Shown piece after piece: positions 54,554-63,576 of a stretch of 64,000 nucleotides of DNA (the first letter of the stretch is position 1; each line of letters starts with the position of its first letter). This stretch comes from an uncultured Carboxylicivirga sp. (GTDB lineage Bacteria > Bacteroidota > Bacteroidia > Bacteroidales > Marinilabiliaceae), in the NCBI GenBank assembly GCA_947503525.1, contig CANNEA010000008.1, positions 186,001 through 250,000 on the forward strand. Reading direction: 5' to 3'. A program made the position numbers and the translations under genes. The notes below the pieces were generated by a model that searched no databases, had not been told where the DNA came from, and saw only the letters and a list, made by a program, of their open reading frames with translations.

Positions 54554-57484
54554 ATGACAAAGTACACTACAAAGATATTGGCCTTAATGCTGTTAGTTTC
54601 AACAGTTGCATGTGCCCAAAAAAATAAAAACACCATCTCATTGAATGGAACATGGAACATTGTGTTTGACGATGTCAATGAGGGAGTAGAGAAAAAGTGG
54701 TATTTGAACGAAGAATTCTCAAAGCTTCAAAGTAAAGCTATTCAAGTACCTTCGTGTTGGGAAGAAATAGAAGAGAACTATGAAGGTGTTGGTTTTTATA
54801 CTCGAAAATTCAATATTCCGGTGAATTGGGAAGGTAAAATTGTTGAGATTGATTTTGATGCCGTAAACTATTATTCAGAAGTGTGGGTCAATGAGAAGGT
54901 GGTAGGTTTTCACGAAGGAGGTTATACTCCATTTAGTTTCCGAGTTGATAAGCTGTTGAAGTTTGGTGAAGAAAACACCATTATGGTAAGGGTGGTTAGT
55001 CCAATTATTTTAACTGATAAGCGTATTGATGGCATGGGACGCCAGGAAGTACCCATGTGGCGCGGAGCCATAACGGGTGGAATCTGGCAAGGTGTGAAGC
55101 TTAGTGCTAAAGGACATACCCATCTGGCTGATGCATTTATAGAACCAGACATTGCTTCAAATGAGGCCGTGTTTAATTTAACCATTAATAATGCTGATGC
55201 ATATCCTGCCACAAAACAAGTAGAGGTAAATATAAAAGATGCATCCGGTAAAGTAGTTACTTCCAAAAAGGAATCTATTGAAGCTTTACCCGGCAAAAAT
55301 GAATTGAGCTGGTCACTTAAAATTGATGATGCCAAATACTGGTCAGTAGATGATCCATATTTGTATAAAGCGCAGATCAAAATAATGGATGATAAAAATA
55401 TTGAAGATAAGTGGGTGCACAGGTTTGGAATGCGTGAGTTTTCTGTAAAGGATGATGTATTTATTTTAAATGGAGCGCCATTATACCTAAAGGCAACATT
55501 TTTTGAGGGTTTATATCCTGTAAAACTGGCTTATCCCGATAGTCGCGAGATGGCCATCAAAGAAATTACTTTGGCTAAAGAGGCCGGTTTTAATATGATT
55601 CGTCCATGGCGTAAACCTGCTCCGCCGATGTGGTTGGATTTATGCGATTCGTTGGGTATTTTAACTGTAGGAAGTTTGGTGACTGAGTGTATGTTACGAC
55701 CCATCTCGACGCCTCGTTTATCTCATATGGTGGAGAACGAATTGAGGGAGACGATATTGAATAATCGTAATCGTACATGTATTGTGCAATGGGAATTGTT
55801 CAACGAAATCAACCGACCTATTTTAGCGCAGATGCTAAATTCCATGTCCGTTTTAGCAAGGGAGCTAGATCCTACACGCATGATTCTGGATGAATCAGGT
55901 GGTTGGGGTGAAGGCGCTAATATCTACCTGCCTTACGAGCGTACACCAAAGAAATTCAACGATATCCACCATTACAGCGGATCACAGGTATGTGAAGAGG
56001 AATTTGATGGATATCTGGCGACTGCCAAAACTAAAGAGGAGAAGAAACAATTAGGTTTAGTAGCAGTGAAAAGTTATGGTAAGCATGTGGTTCCGGGTAT
56101 GATGACTTACCTTTCTGAAGTAGGATATGGAAGTACGCCTGATTTAACGAACAATAATAAGGAATTTAAGAAAAAGGGAAATCCGCTTGTAGCTCCGACA
56201 CTTTACCATAATGAATTGAACGATGGTTATCTGACTGCATTGAAAAAAGCAGGGTTTGATAAAATTTATCCGGATGTGCAAGACCTTTACCTGGAAGAGC
56301 AAAAGATTCATGGAATGGCTAATAAGCGCATGCTCGAAGCTATTCGATTAAACTCAACAGTTAAAGGTTATTGTGTTCATGCATTGGTAGGCGGTGATTG
56401 GGTCATTGGTGCCGGCTTGCTTGATTTATGGAGAAATCCGAAAACACTTGTGTACGATTTAACCAAGGCTGCAAATCAAACTCAAATTACTCCAATTCGT
56501 ATTTTACCACGCAATGTTTATGCGCAAAAAGGAGCCAAGTTAGAAGTGCATGGAGTGAGTGAATTAAACGATGAAAAAGTTAATTTAGAGATTCATGTGT
56601 TGGATGCAAATAAAAATGTGGTTTGGTCCGAAAACCTGAACACAACTTTTACTTCCGGTATTTCATCTTTTATAGATACACAGCTTGATACCAAAGACTA
56701 TTCCGGTTCATATGTTGTGGAGGTTAAAGTAACAAATGAGGAAGGAAGTGTGATTACTCAAAATAAACAAGCCTTTGATGTTTTTACTGCTGACCAATTG
56801 GCAAGGCCAAAAGCTCAGGTGGCTGTTGTGGATACAGAAGGAAGTTTAAAAGCATTTTTGGATGTCAAAGGAATTCAATATGTTGAGTTTAATCAAAGTT
56901 TAAATACGGATATTTCGGTTTTAGTTGGCAAAGCTCAAAAGAAGAACAAGGCATACACAAACAAAGCTCTGGAAGTAAAAGAGTTTGTTAAACAAGGAGG
57001 TTACGCGGTGTTTTTAGAAACAAGCGGTAATAGAGTGGCTGCCTTTGATCGAACTTTAAAAGAAGTAAACGAAGATGCTTTGCCATTAAATGCCGAGATG
57101 CTGGCGAAGTGGGCAACTCGTGGCGGTTGGGCTGCGAAAACGCACATTGTTACTGATCATCCTGTTTTTAATGGATTACCCATCAACATGATTATGCATG
57201 GCCTATACGAAAATGTACATCCTGTTGAAGCAATGTGTAAGCAGCAAGGTACATACATTGCCGGAATGATTGGGTATGACCATTTCCCAAATCATGATGA
57301 TATGCGACGTCATTACAACGGACCGGGTGATGTTTGGTGGGCAGCTGATGTATTGGAAGCCAATATTGGAGAAGGTCAGATGTTGATGTCAACCTTACGA
57401 ATCATCGATTTTCTGGAAAAAGATCCGGTAGCAGAAAAGCTCTTGTTTAATATAATGAACTACGCAGCAGAAAAAGCACAGTAA
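54554..57484 (+). CDS. GH2-like glycosidase lipoprotein with amidotransferase-like C-terminal domain
   Basis: 976 residues; the lipoprotein signal ends STVAC (Cys20). The GH2 order is present: jelly roll (28-185), Ig-like (190-300), and a TIM barrel (305-600) with WELFNEINRP (Glu418, acid/base) and TYLSEVGYGS (Glu522, nucleophile). After an Ig-like domain (about 650-750), residues 755-960 look like a glutamine-amidotransferase/ThuA-type fold (VAVVDTEGSLKAFLD, EVKEFVKQGGYAVFLE) without an obvious active-site Cys, a feature of some large trimming glycosidases. It starts 11 bp after the cycloisomerase gene, so it is tightly tied to AHG catabolism and may liberate AHG or its beta-galactosyl partner from disaccharides. 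The replacement of the usual GNE by FNE is unusual for GH2. Confidence 0.7.
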   Translation: MTKYTTKILALMLLVSTVACAQKNKNTISLNGTWNIVFDDVNEGVEKKWYLNEEFSKLQSKAIQVPSCWEEIEENYEGVGFYTRKFNIPVNWEGKIVEIDFDAVNYYSEVWVNEKVVGFHEGGYTPFSFRVDKLLKFGEENTIMVRVVSPIILTDKRIDGMGRQEVPMWRGAITGGIWQGVKLSAKGHTHLADAFIEPDIASNEAVFNLTINNADAYPATKQVEVNIKDASGKVVTSKKESIEALPGKNELSWSLKIDDAKYWSVDDPYLYKAQIKIMDDKNIEDKWVHRFGMREFSVKDDVFILNGAPLYLKATFFEGLYPVKLAYPDSREMAIKEITLAKEAGFNMIRPWRKPAPPMWLDLCDSLGILTVGSLVTECMLRPISTPRLSHMVENELRETILNNRNRTCIVQWELFNEINRPILAQMLNSMSVLARELDPTRMILDESGGWGEGANIYLPYERTPKKFNDIHHYSGSQVCEEEFDGYLATAKTKEEKKQLGLVAVKSYGKHVVPGMMTYLSEVGYGSTPDLTNNNKEFKKKGNPLVAPTLYHNELNDGYLTALKKAGFDKIYPDVQDLYLEEQKIHGMANKRMLEAIRLNSTVKGYCVHALVGGDWVIGAGLLDLWRNPKTLVYDLTKAANQTQITPIRILPRNVYAQKGAKLEVHGVSELNDEKVNLEIHVLDANKNVVWSENLNTTFTSGISSFIDTQLDTKDYSGSYVVEVKVTNEEGSVITQNKQAFDVFTADQLARPKAQVAVVDTEGSLKAFLDVKGIQYVEFNQSLNTDISVLVGKAQKKNKAYTNKALEVKEFVKQGGYAVFLETSGNRVAAFDRTLKEVNEDALPLNAEMLAKWATRGGWAAKTHIVTDHPVFNGLPINMIMHGLYENVHPVEAMCKQQGTYIAGMIGYDHFPNHDDMRRHYNGPGDVWWAADVLEANIGEGQMLMSTLRIIDFLEKDPVAEKLLFNIMNYAAEKAQ

Positions 57485-57565
57485 ACATTAAATGAATAGT
57501 ATAGTGCTGCAGTATAGCGAGGAGCTATTTGCAGCATTGTTTTTCTAATTATAAAATGCAGTGGA

Positions 57566-60052
57566 ATGAGAAAATTACTCATTATACTTTTATTCAACCT
57601 TAATATAGTTCAGCTATTTGCTTCTGAAAAACCATGGTCTGCCAAATGGATATGGTCTGATGAAGATGTGAAGGCTGAAGCCATTATGGCCCGCAAGCGG
57701 TTTGTACTTAATGATATGCCTGAGAATGGTGTATTGAAAATAACGGCTTCTGATTTTTACCAGCTGTACATCAATGAGCAATATATCAACCGGGGACCGG
57801 CTCGAAGTGCAGCGCATCATCAGTCCTACGATACCATTAATATTCTTCCTTACCTGAACAAAGGAGAAAACTTAATAGCTATAAGGGCTGTATTTGAGCC
57901 TGGTGCTTATTCTTATCAGTTTGAAGCACGCGCTGGATTATTAATTCAGCTAGAGTTGGACAAGCAAATCATTGTTTCGGATGATTCATGGAAATTAATT
58001 GAAGATGTTAGCTGGGATAAGAATTCACCACCAATCAGCCGCTTTCAACGTGATGTGGTCGATTGGGTTGATTTACGCACATATGAGCATGCATGGTTCA
58101 GTCGAACTTATGATGATTCGGAGTGGACGAAGGCGACAGAATTAATTCGTAACGAAGGATGGCCATCACATCAAAAAGGCGTTAGGGCATCGACCTTGAT
58201 CAATCCATGGACAAATCTGGTTAAGCGAGAACTTCCAATGTTGGCAGAGGTAATTGTTGCAAACCCTCAACTCATCCTGACAAAGCCCTATACCGAAAAG
58301 TCTAAAAATCTGGTTGCAAAAAAGATCAAGCTTGATGGTGAGGTGGATAAAGACATCAAAAAAAGGATGGGTCGACAAGAGCCTTTTGAGTTGGTTTTTA
58401 AAGATAGAGATGAAGGTCAATTATTGGTATTTGATTTCGGGGAGGTGATGAATGGTTTTCCTGTTTTGGACATTCAGGGGCAATCCGGAGGCCAGGTAAA
58501 GGTACTCTGTGCCCCATACGTATTGGATGAGCAGTTTTGTGCAACATTGGTAGATGCCAAGTATGAAGATCAAATTACTTTATCTGGCAACAGAGATATT
58601 TGGGAAGCGTCCTATTTTAAACCTTGTCGTTATATGGCTGTTTGGTTTGAAAACAGTGGGGCGCCTATTACAATTCATCAAATTGCTTTGCGTCGTATTT
58701 CTTATCCTTTTGAATTGAAAGGCAATATGGAGTCGAAAGATGCCCCATGGGTTAACAGTTACTTTTCTGCCAGTGCTAAAACCATTGACGTTTGTACCAC
58801 CGATGCCATCACCGATAATTATCGCGAGCGTCGTCAGTATGCTCAAACAGGTTATTATGGTGCCTTGGGTAACTATTACACCTTTGGCGATTTAGCCTTG
58901 CAAGGTCATTACTTGATTCAAGTTGCACAGGAGCAAATGGCTGATGGTATTATGCCGGCATATGCACCCATAGCATCAACTGATTACATGGTTATATTGG
59001 ACTCTAATTGCTTTTGGTTAAAAAGTCTGTGGAACTATTATTTGTACAGTGGTGATGTGGAAACGGTTGAGCGTTTATTACCTACCGCGGAAAGATTACT
59101 GAAGCTATTAGATGGGTTTATCAATGAAGATGGTTTAATTGATAATCCGCCTTATGCCTATTGGCTTGACCATGCTCTGAATGACAGGAGTGGTGCTAAT
59201 TTCACCTTAAATGCCCATTATTTGGAGGCTTTAGAAAATTATGTATTACTGTTAAATTCGTTGAATTCCACTCGTTCAGAGAATTACAAAGTAAAGGCAC
59301 TTACCGTAAGAAATAGTCTTGAAAAACACTTTTGGAATAAAGAGCTTGGCTTGTTTGTAGATGCCGTAGTAGAAGGAAAGCAGTCTGCCAGAATTAGTGA
59401 GCACGCCAATGCTATGGCTTTGGCTTTAGGTATTGCAAGCAAAGAACAGGGTATTGCAGTGGCAAAAAAGATAATGGAGCCCGACAATAATTTTGTGAAG
59501 CGTGCATCAGGCATGACTACGGTGACACCTGCCATGTCCTATTATTTGCATAAAGGATTATGTGAATATGGTTTTGTAAAGGAATCATTTGAGTTGTTTA
59601 ATAATCGCTTTGGACACATGTTGCATGAAGATACCAATCAAACCCTATGGGAAGAGTGGTGGTTGCATGGTAGCGGGCGTACAGGTATGTTTTTACCGCA
59701 TAAAACACGTAGCGATGCACAAACAGAAAGTGCTTTCCCACCGGTTTTGTTCGCCGAATATTTATTTGGCCTTAAACCGGTTGAACCGGGACTAAAGAAG
59801 TGGAGCCTTCAATATGTTGATTCAGGAGTTAATCACTTGAGTGGTGTAATTCCAATCGGAGATTCACAAGTGAGTATTGAATGGCTTAAAGGAAGACGAA
59901 ATAAACTACAACTGCTGGTTCCTCAGGGAGTTTCAATTGATTTAGATTTGAAAAGCTTAAATGCTGAGGGTAATATTCTGGTTAATCAGGAAATTGCTAG
60001 CAGTCAAAGTATTCTGAAGCTCAATGAAGGATCATATAATATTACATTTTAA
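57566..60052 (+). CDS. GH78-like (alpha/alpha)6 glycosidase
   Basis: 828 residues with a signal peptide (LFASEKPW near 18-25). N-terminal beta domains start SAKWIWSD and include YQLYINEQYINRGPAR, the GH78/GH106-type accessory module. From about residue 415 an (alpha/alpha)6 barrel follows, with DNYRERRQYAQTGYYG (Asp/Glu-rich catalytic loop), YAYWLDHALNDRSG and TLWEEWW. A small beta domain ends the protein. GH78 enzymes normally release alpha-L-rhamnose. Inside an AHG operon, 81 bp after a GH2 gene and 17 bp before the aldolase gene, an alpha-linked anhydrogalactose or galactose is a more logical leaving group. The substrate is therefore an open question; the fold assignment is moderately safe. 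Confidence 0.7.
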   Translation: MRKLLIILLFNLNIVQLFASEKPWSAKWIWSDEDVKAEAIMARKRFVLNDMPENGVLKITASDFYQLYINEQYINRGPARSAAHHQSYDTINILPYLNKGENLIAIRAVFEPGAYSYQFEARAGLLIQLELDKQIIVSDDSWKLIEDVSWDKNSPPISRFQRDVVDWVDLRTYEHAWFSRTYDDSEWTKATELIRNEGWPSHQKGVRASTLINPWTNLVKRELPMLAEVIVANPQLILTKPYTEKSKNLVAKKIKLDGEVDKDIKKRMGRQEPFELVFKDRDEGQLLVFDFGEVMNGFPVLDIQGQSGGQVKVLCAPYVLDEQFCATLVDAKYEDQITLSGNRDIWEASYFKPCRYMAVWFENSGAPITIHQIALRRISYPFELKGNMESKDAPWVNSYFSASAKTIDVCTTDAITDNYRERRQYAQTGYYGALGNYYTFGDLALQGHYLIQVAQEQMADGIMPAYAPIASTDYMVILDSNCFWLKSLWNYYLYSGDVETVERLLPTAERLLKLLDGFINEDGLIDNPPYAYWLDHALNDRSGANFTLNAHYLEALENYVLLLNSLNSTRSENYKVKALTVRNSLEKHFWNKELGLFVDAVVEGKQSARISEHANAMALALGIASKEQGIAVAKKIMEPDNNFVKRASGMTTVTPAMSYYLHKGLCEYGFVKESFELFNNRFGHMLHEDTNQTLWEEWWLHGSGRTGMFLPHKTRSDAQTESAFPPVLFAEYLFGLKPVEPGLKKWSLQYVDSGVNHLSGVIPIGDSQVSIEWLKGRRNKLQLLVPQGVSIDLDLKSLNAEGNILVNQEIASSQSILKLNEGSYNITF

Positions 60053-60069
60053 CGGAAAGAATTACACAG

Positions 60070-60744
60070 ATGCAACCAATTGCACAAAAGGCCATGACGC
60101 CTGAAATAATACAAAAAGTGGATGATGCCGGGGTTATAGCGGTATTAGTGATTGACGAGGTGAAGCATGCTGTACCGGTTGCCCAAGCACTTTTAGCTGG
60201 TGGCGTGTCTGCTATCGAATTAACACTTCGTACACCTGTTGCCTGGGATGCGGCTATGGCCATTAAGAATGAAGTGCCTGAAATTACATTGGGTTTTGGA
60301 ACCGTATTAACGATTGAGCAGGCTAAGAATGCCGCTAAAGTGGGAGCTGAATTTGCAGTGGCCCCAGGTTGTAATCCTAAAGTAATCGATGCTGCTCTTG
60401 ACTGTGGTTTATCTTTTGCTCCAGGCATTGTAACACCTACTGATATTGAATTAGCTCTGGAGCATGGCTGTCGTATTTTAAAATACTTTCCGGCTGAAAC
60501 ATCAGGAGGGATGAGGCATCTGACCAATATGGTTGCGCCTTATAACTATCTCAACCTTAAATTTATTCCATTGGGAGGATTGGGTATCAACAATGCAGCT
60601 GAGTACCTTAGTTCACCATTGATTGCGGCCATTGGTGGCTCGTGGATTGCCAAACAGGATTTGATTAAAGGTGAGCAATGGGATACCATTACTCAGAATG
60701 CTCAAGAAATAAGACAGTTGATAAAGGGTATCAGAGCGTTATAA
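60070..60744 (+). CDS. eda: KDPG/KDPGal aldolase
   Basis: 224 residues, cytoplasmic, class I aldolase. Motifs are GVSAIELTLRTP (Glu50, proton transfer), FAVAPGCNP and RILKYFPAE (Lys138, Schiff base), close to the canonical Eda pattern. It cleaves 2-keto-3-deoxy-6-phospho-gluconate or -galactonate to pyruvate and glyceraldehyde-3-phosphate. It starts 17 bp after the GH78-like gene and precedes the kinase by 100 bp. Sequence cannot separate gluco- from galacto-configured substrate; the operon suggests the galacto form. The first nine residues before PEIIQKV may contain a shorter start (MTPEII), with the ATG at 60094. Confidence 0.9.
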   Translation: MQPIAQKAMTPEIIQKVDDAGVIAVLVIDEVKHAVPVAQALLAGGVSAIELTLRTPVAWDAAMAIKNEVPEITLGFGTVLTIEQAKNAAKVGAEFAVAPGCNPKVIDAALDCGLSFAPGIVTPTDIELALEHGCRILKYFPAETSGGMRHLTNMVAPYNYLNLKFIPLGGLGINNAAEYLSSPLIAAIGGSWIAKQDLIKGEQWDTITQNAQEIRQLIKGIRAL

Positions 60745-60844
60745 ATAGCTTAAAGACTCAAGTAGCAAGACACAAGGTAAATAGTCCATAAATTGAACTG
60801 TAAATCATCTTGATGCTTGATACTCATATCTTGATAAAAAAAAT

Positions 60845-61933
60845 ATGAAAACAATAGTAACATTTGGAGAAATAATGGGGCGCATGGCCTCACCAGCAAA
60901 TCTAAGATTACGACAGACACGTGATTTTGAAATAACTTATGCAGGAGCAGAAGCCAGCGTAGCTGCCTCAATCTGTAATTTTGGAGGGAAATCCCGATAT
61001 GTAACAGCATTGCCAAAGCATGCCTTAGCCGAGGCATGCATGGATTCGTTACGTGCAGTGGGCATTGAAACCGATTCTGTATTACGCACCGATAAAGGTC
61101 GTCTGGGACTCTATTTTCTGGAGACAGGGGCCAACCAGCGTCCAAGTAATGTAATATATGATCGAGAAGATTCGGCAGTAGCCATTACACCTGCTGATCA
61201 GTACGATTGGGAGGGAATATTTGACGGGGCACAGTGGTTACACCTGAGTGGTATTACACCAGCCCTATCAATGAATGCTGCTGAGGCAACCTTGGTAGCT
61301 GCACAAAAGGCAAAGGCAGCCGGTGCATTGGTTTCAATTGATTTGAATTTTCGTGGTAAGTTGTGGAAGTGGGATGCATCCAAATCGACTCGTGAACTGG
61401 CTCAGGAAACAATGTGTCAGATATTACCTTTTATTGATGTTGTAATTGCCAATGAGGAAGATTGCCATGACGTCTTGGGTATTCAGGCAGGAGATACCGA
61501 TGTGCATTCTGGTTCTATTGATACATCGCGATATCCGGATGTGGCCCGTCAGCTGGTGAAACAATTTCCGAATGTGAGTAAAGTTGCTATTACCTTACGT
61601 GAGAGCCTGTCTGCCTCACATAACAACTGGGGGGCTGTACTTTACGATGCTAAATCGGATACACCACATTTCGCGCCATTAGATGGAGATGGAAATTATC
61701 AGTCTTACGAAATAAAAAACATTGTGGATCGTGTTGGAGGTGGCGATTCCTTTGCAGGCGGATTAATCTTTGCCTTAACAACGCCTGAATTAAATGAACC
61801 ATCATCAGCCATCAAATATGCTGTTGCTGCATCCTGCCTGAAACATTCTATTAAAGGCGACTTTAACTTTTCTACACGTGCAGAAGTGGAGGCCCTGATG
61901 GGAGGTAGTGCTTCGGGAAGAGTGGTGAGATAG
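60845..61933 (+). CDS. kdgK: 2-keto-3-deoxy-sugar-acid kinase (PfkB family)
   Basis: 362 residues, PfkB/ribokinase fold. Motifs are VTFGEIMGRM at the N-terminus, AGAEASVAASICNFGG (sugar site), SIDLNFRGKLW, and RVGGGDSFAGG (Asp301, catalytic base and anion hole). It phosphorylates 2-keto-3-deoxy-gluconate or -galactonate at O6 for the aldolase encoded just upstream. It is about 40-50 residues longer than many KdgK proteins, with extra sequence near 210-235. A 100-bp gap with A/T-rich sequence precedes it and 101 bp follow, so an internal promoter is possible. Confidence 0.9.
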   Translation: MKTIVTFGEIMGRMASPANLRLRQTRDFEITYAGAEASVAASICNFGGKSRYVTALPKHALAEACMDSLRAVGIETDSVLRTDKGRLGLYFLETGANQRPSNVIYDREDSAVAITPADQYDWEGIFDGAQWLHLSGITPALSMNAAEATLVAAQKAKAAGALVSIDLNFRGKLWKWDASKSTRELAQETMCQILPFIDVVIANEEDCHDVLGIQAGDTDVHSGSIDTSRYPDVARQLVKQFPNVSKVAITLRESLSASHNNWGAVLYDAKSDTPHFAPLDGDGNYQSYEIKNIVDRVGGGDSFAGGLIFALTTPELNEPSSAIKYAVAASCLKHSIKGDFNFSTRAEVEALMGGSASGRVVR

Positions 61934-62034
61934 AAATATATTCTAGTTGTTAAAAAAGTGTCATTAAATGCCTGATATATGCCTGTTTCATATAGATGAT
62001 AGGTCTATTTTTAGAAGAGAAAAAATATTAAGTT

Positions 62035-63573
62035 ATGAGATTTAAAATAGCATTGATAATGCTTCTTTCGGGTTTCTTTATTATTGGTAATAGTCAAGAA
62101 AAGAAATCCAATGTCATCTTCATCATGTGCGATGATCTGAATGATTATCAAGGAGTGTTTGGTGGCCATCCGCAGGCTTATACACCTAATATTGATGCCC
62201 TGGCAGCTAAGGGTGTTCAGTTTATGAATGCCCAGTCCAATGCACCAGTATGTCAGCCATCGCGCAATAGTTTGTTTACAGGAGTTTATCCCCACGAATC
62301 AAAAGATTTTGGATGGACAAAACGAACAAAGCAGCCGGTTTTAAAGTATAATAAAACTTTGATCCAGCTATTTAAAGATAACGGTTATTACACCCTAGGT
62401 AGCGGCAAGTTACTTCATGGAAATCATGAACCTCAATCGTGGAACGAATGGGGCATGAATACTAAGCATAATTATGGTCCTTTTCCATTCAATGGAGAAA
62501 AACGTATAGCGCATCCTAAAGTACCAATGCCCTATCAGTCTATTGGTCCTGTTGATGGGTCTTACGGCCGTTTATCAACTTGTGATAGTTGGGTGTATGG
62601 ATGGGATTCAAAACCATTCCGTTATGTGTCTGATGATGATCGTGATCTGATGCAGGATGAGTTGCATGCGCAGTGGGCTGAGCAGAAACTGAAAGAACTG
62701 GATGAGAAAGAGTATGCGCAGCCTTTCTTTATGGGTATAGGTTTTGTAAATCCTCATACGCCGCTTCATGCACCCGATCGATTTTTCGATATGTTTCCGA
62801 TTGAAGAACTGGAGCTCGCACCATGGTTAGCGGATGATGCGGCAGATACCTATCTAAAAGATAATATTAATCCGAATAACAAGGGTTTTAAATACTACCG
62901 TATGCTACTTGAATCTTATGATGGAGATCGGGAGCAGGCTCTGAAGCATTTCTTGCAAGCTTACCTGGCATGTGTGGCCTTTGTTGATGAACAGATCGGA
63001 AAGGTGCTGAGTGCATTGGAAGATAGTCGATTTAGGAATAATACCATCGTTATTTTTACAGCCGACCATGGTTGGCAGATGGGAGAGAAGAATTACCTGT
63101 TTAAGAATTCACCCTGGGATGAAAGCGCACGTGTGCCAATGGTGATTATGGCGCCTGATGCTAAAGCAGGAGCTAAAGTTAAACAGCCGGTATCTCTGGT
63201 AGATATTTATCCAACTCTCATGGATTATTGCCAGTTAGAAGGCGATAATAAGTTGAATACCCAAGGAGGAATTTTAGGTGGTAACAGCATGGTGCCTTTG
63301 TTTGATAAAAGTAAAAAGACCAAATGGCAAGGTCCGAACGGAGCATTATCCATCGTCGGCAATATTGGTACACAAACCACGGTTGAAACACAACATTATT
63401 CGTATCGAACAAAGGATTGGCGTTATATTCGATATGCTGATGGACAGGAAGAATTATATTATCATCCTGACGACCAGCAAGCATGGAATAACCTGGCTAA
63501 TGAAAAGAAATATCAGAAGATTAAAAAACAGTTATACACAGAAGTCTGCCAGATTGTTGGCCTTGAATTATAA
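62035..63573 (+). CDS. S1 family sulfatase, iduronate-2-sulfatase-like (S1_7-like)
   Basis: 512 residues with a signal peptide (IIGNSQE near 16-22). Motifs are SNVIFIMCDDLNDY, PVCQPSRNSLFTG (Cys73, formylglycine site), GSGKLLHG and FTADHGWQMGEK, and a C-terminal KDWRYIRYADG. The MCDDLND, CQPSRNSLF and DHGWQ(M)GE blocks are typical of iduronate-2-sulfatase-like sulfatases (S1_7). In Zobellia an S1_7 enzyme takes part in carrageenan breakdown, which matches its place after AHG genes here. The family-level similarity is read from motifs and should be confirmed. Confidence 0.9.
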   Translation: MRFKIALIMLLSGFFIIGNSQEKKSNVIFIMCDDLNDYQGVFGGHPQAYTPNIDALAAKGVQFMNAQSNAPVCQPSRNSLFTGVYPHESKDFGWTKRTKQPVLKYNKTLIQLFKDNGYYTLGSGKLLHGNHEPQSWNEWGMNTKHNYGPFPFNGEKRIAHPKVPMPYQSIGPVDGSYGRLSTCDSWVYGWDSKPFRYVSDDDRDLMQDELHAQWAEQKLKELDEKEYAQPFFMGIGFVNPHTPLHAPDRFFDMFPIEELELAPWLADDAADTYLKDNINPNNKGFKYYRMLLESYDGDREQALKHFLQAYLACVAFVDEQIGKVLSALEDSRFRNNTIVIFTADHGWQMGEKNYLFKNSPWDESARVPMVIMAPDAKAGAKVKQPVSLVDIYPTLMDYCQLEGDNKLNTQGGILGGNSMVPLFDKSKKTKWQGPNGALSIVGNIGTQTTVETQHYSYRTKDWRYIRYADGQEELYYHPDDQQAWNNLANEKKYQKIKKQLYTEVCQIVGLEL

Positions 63574-63576
63574 GTT

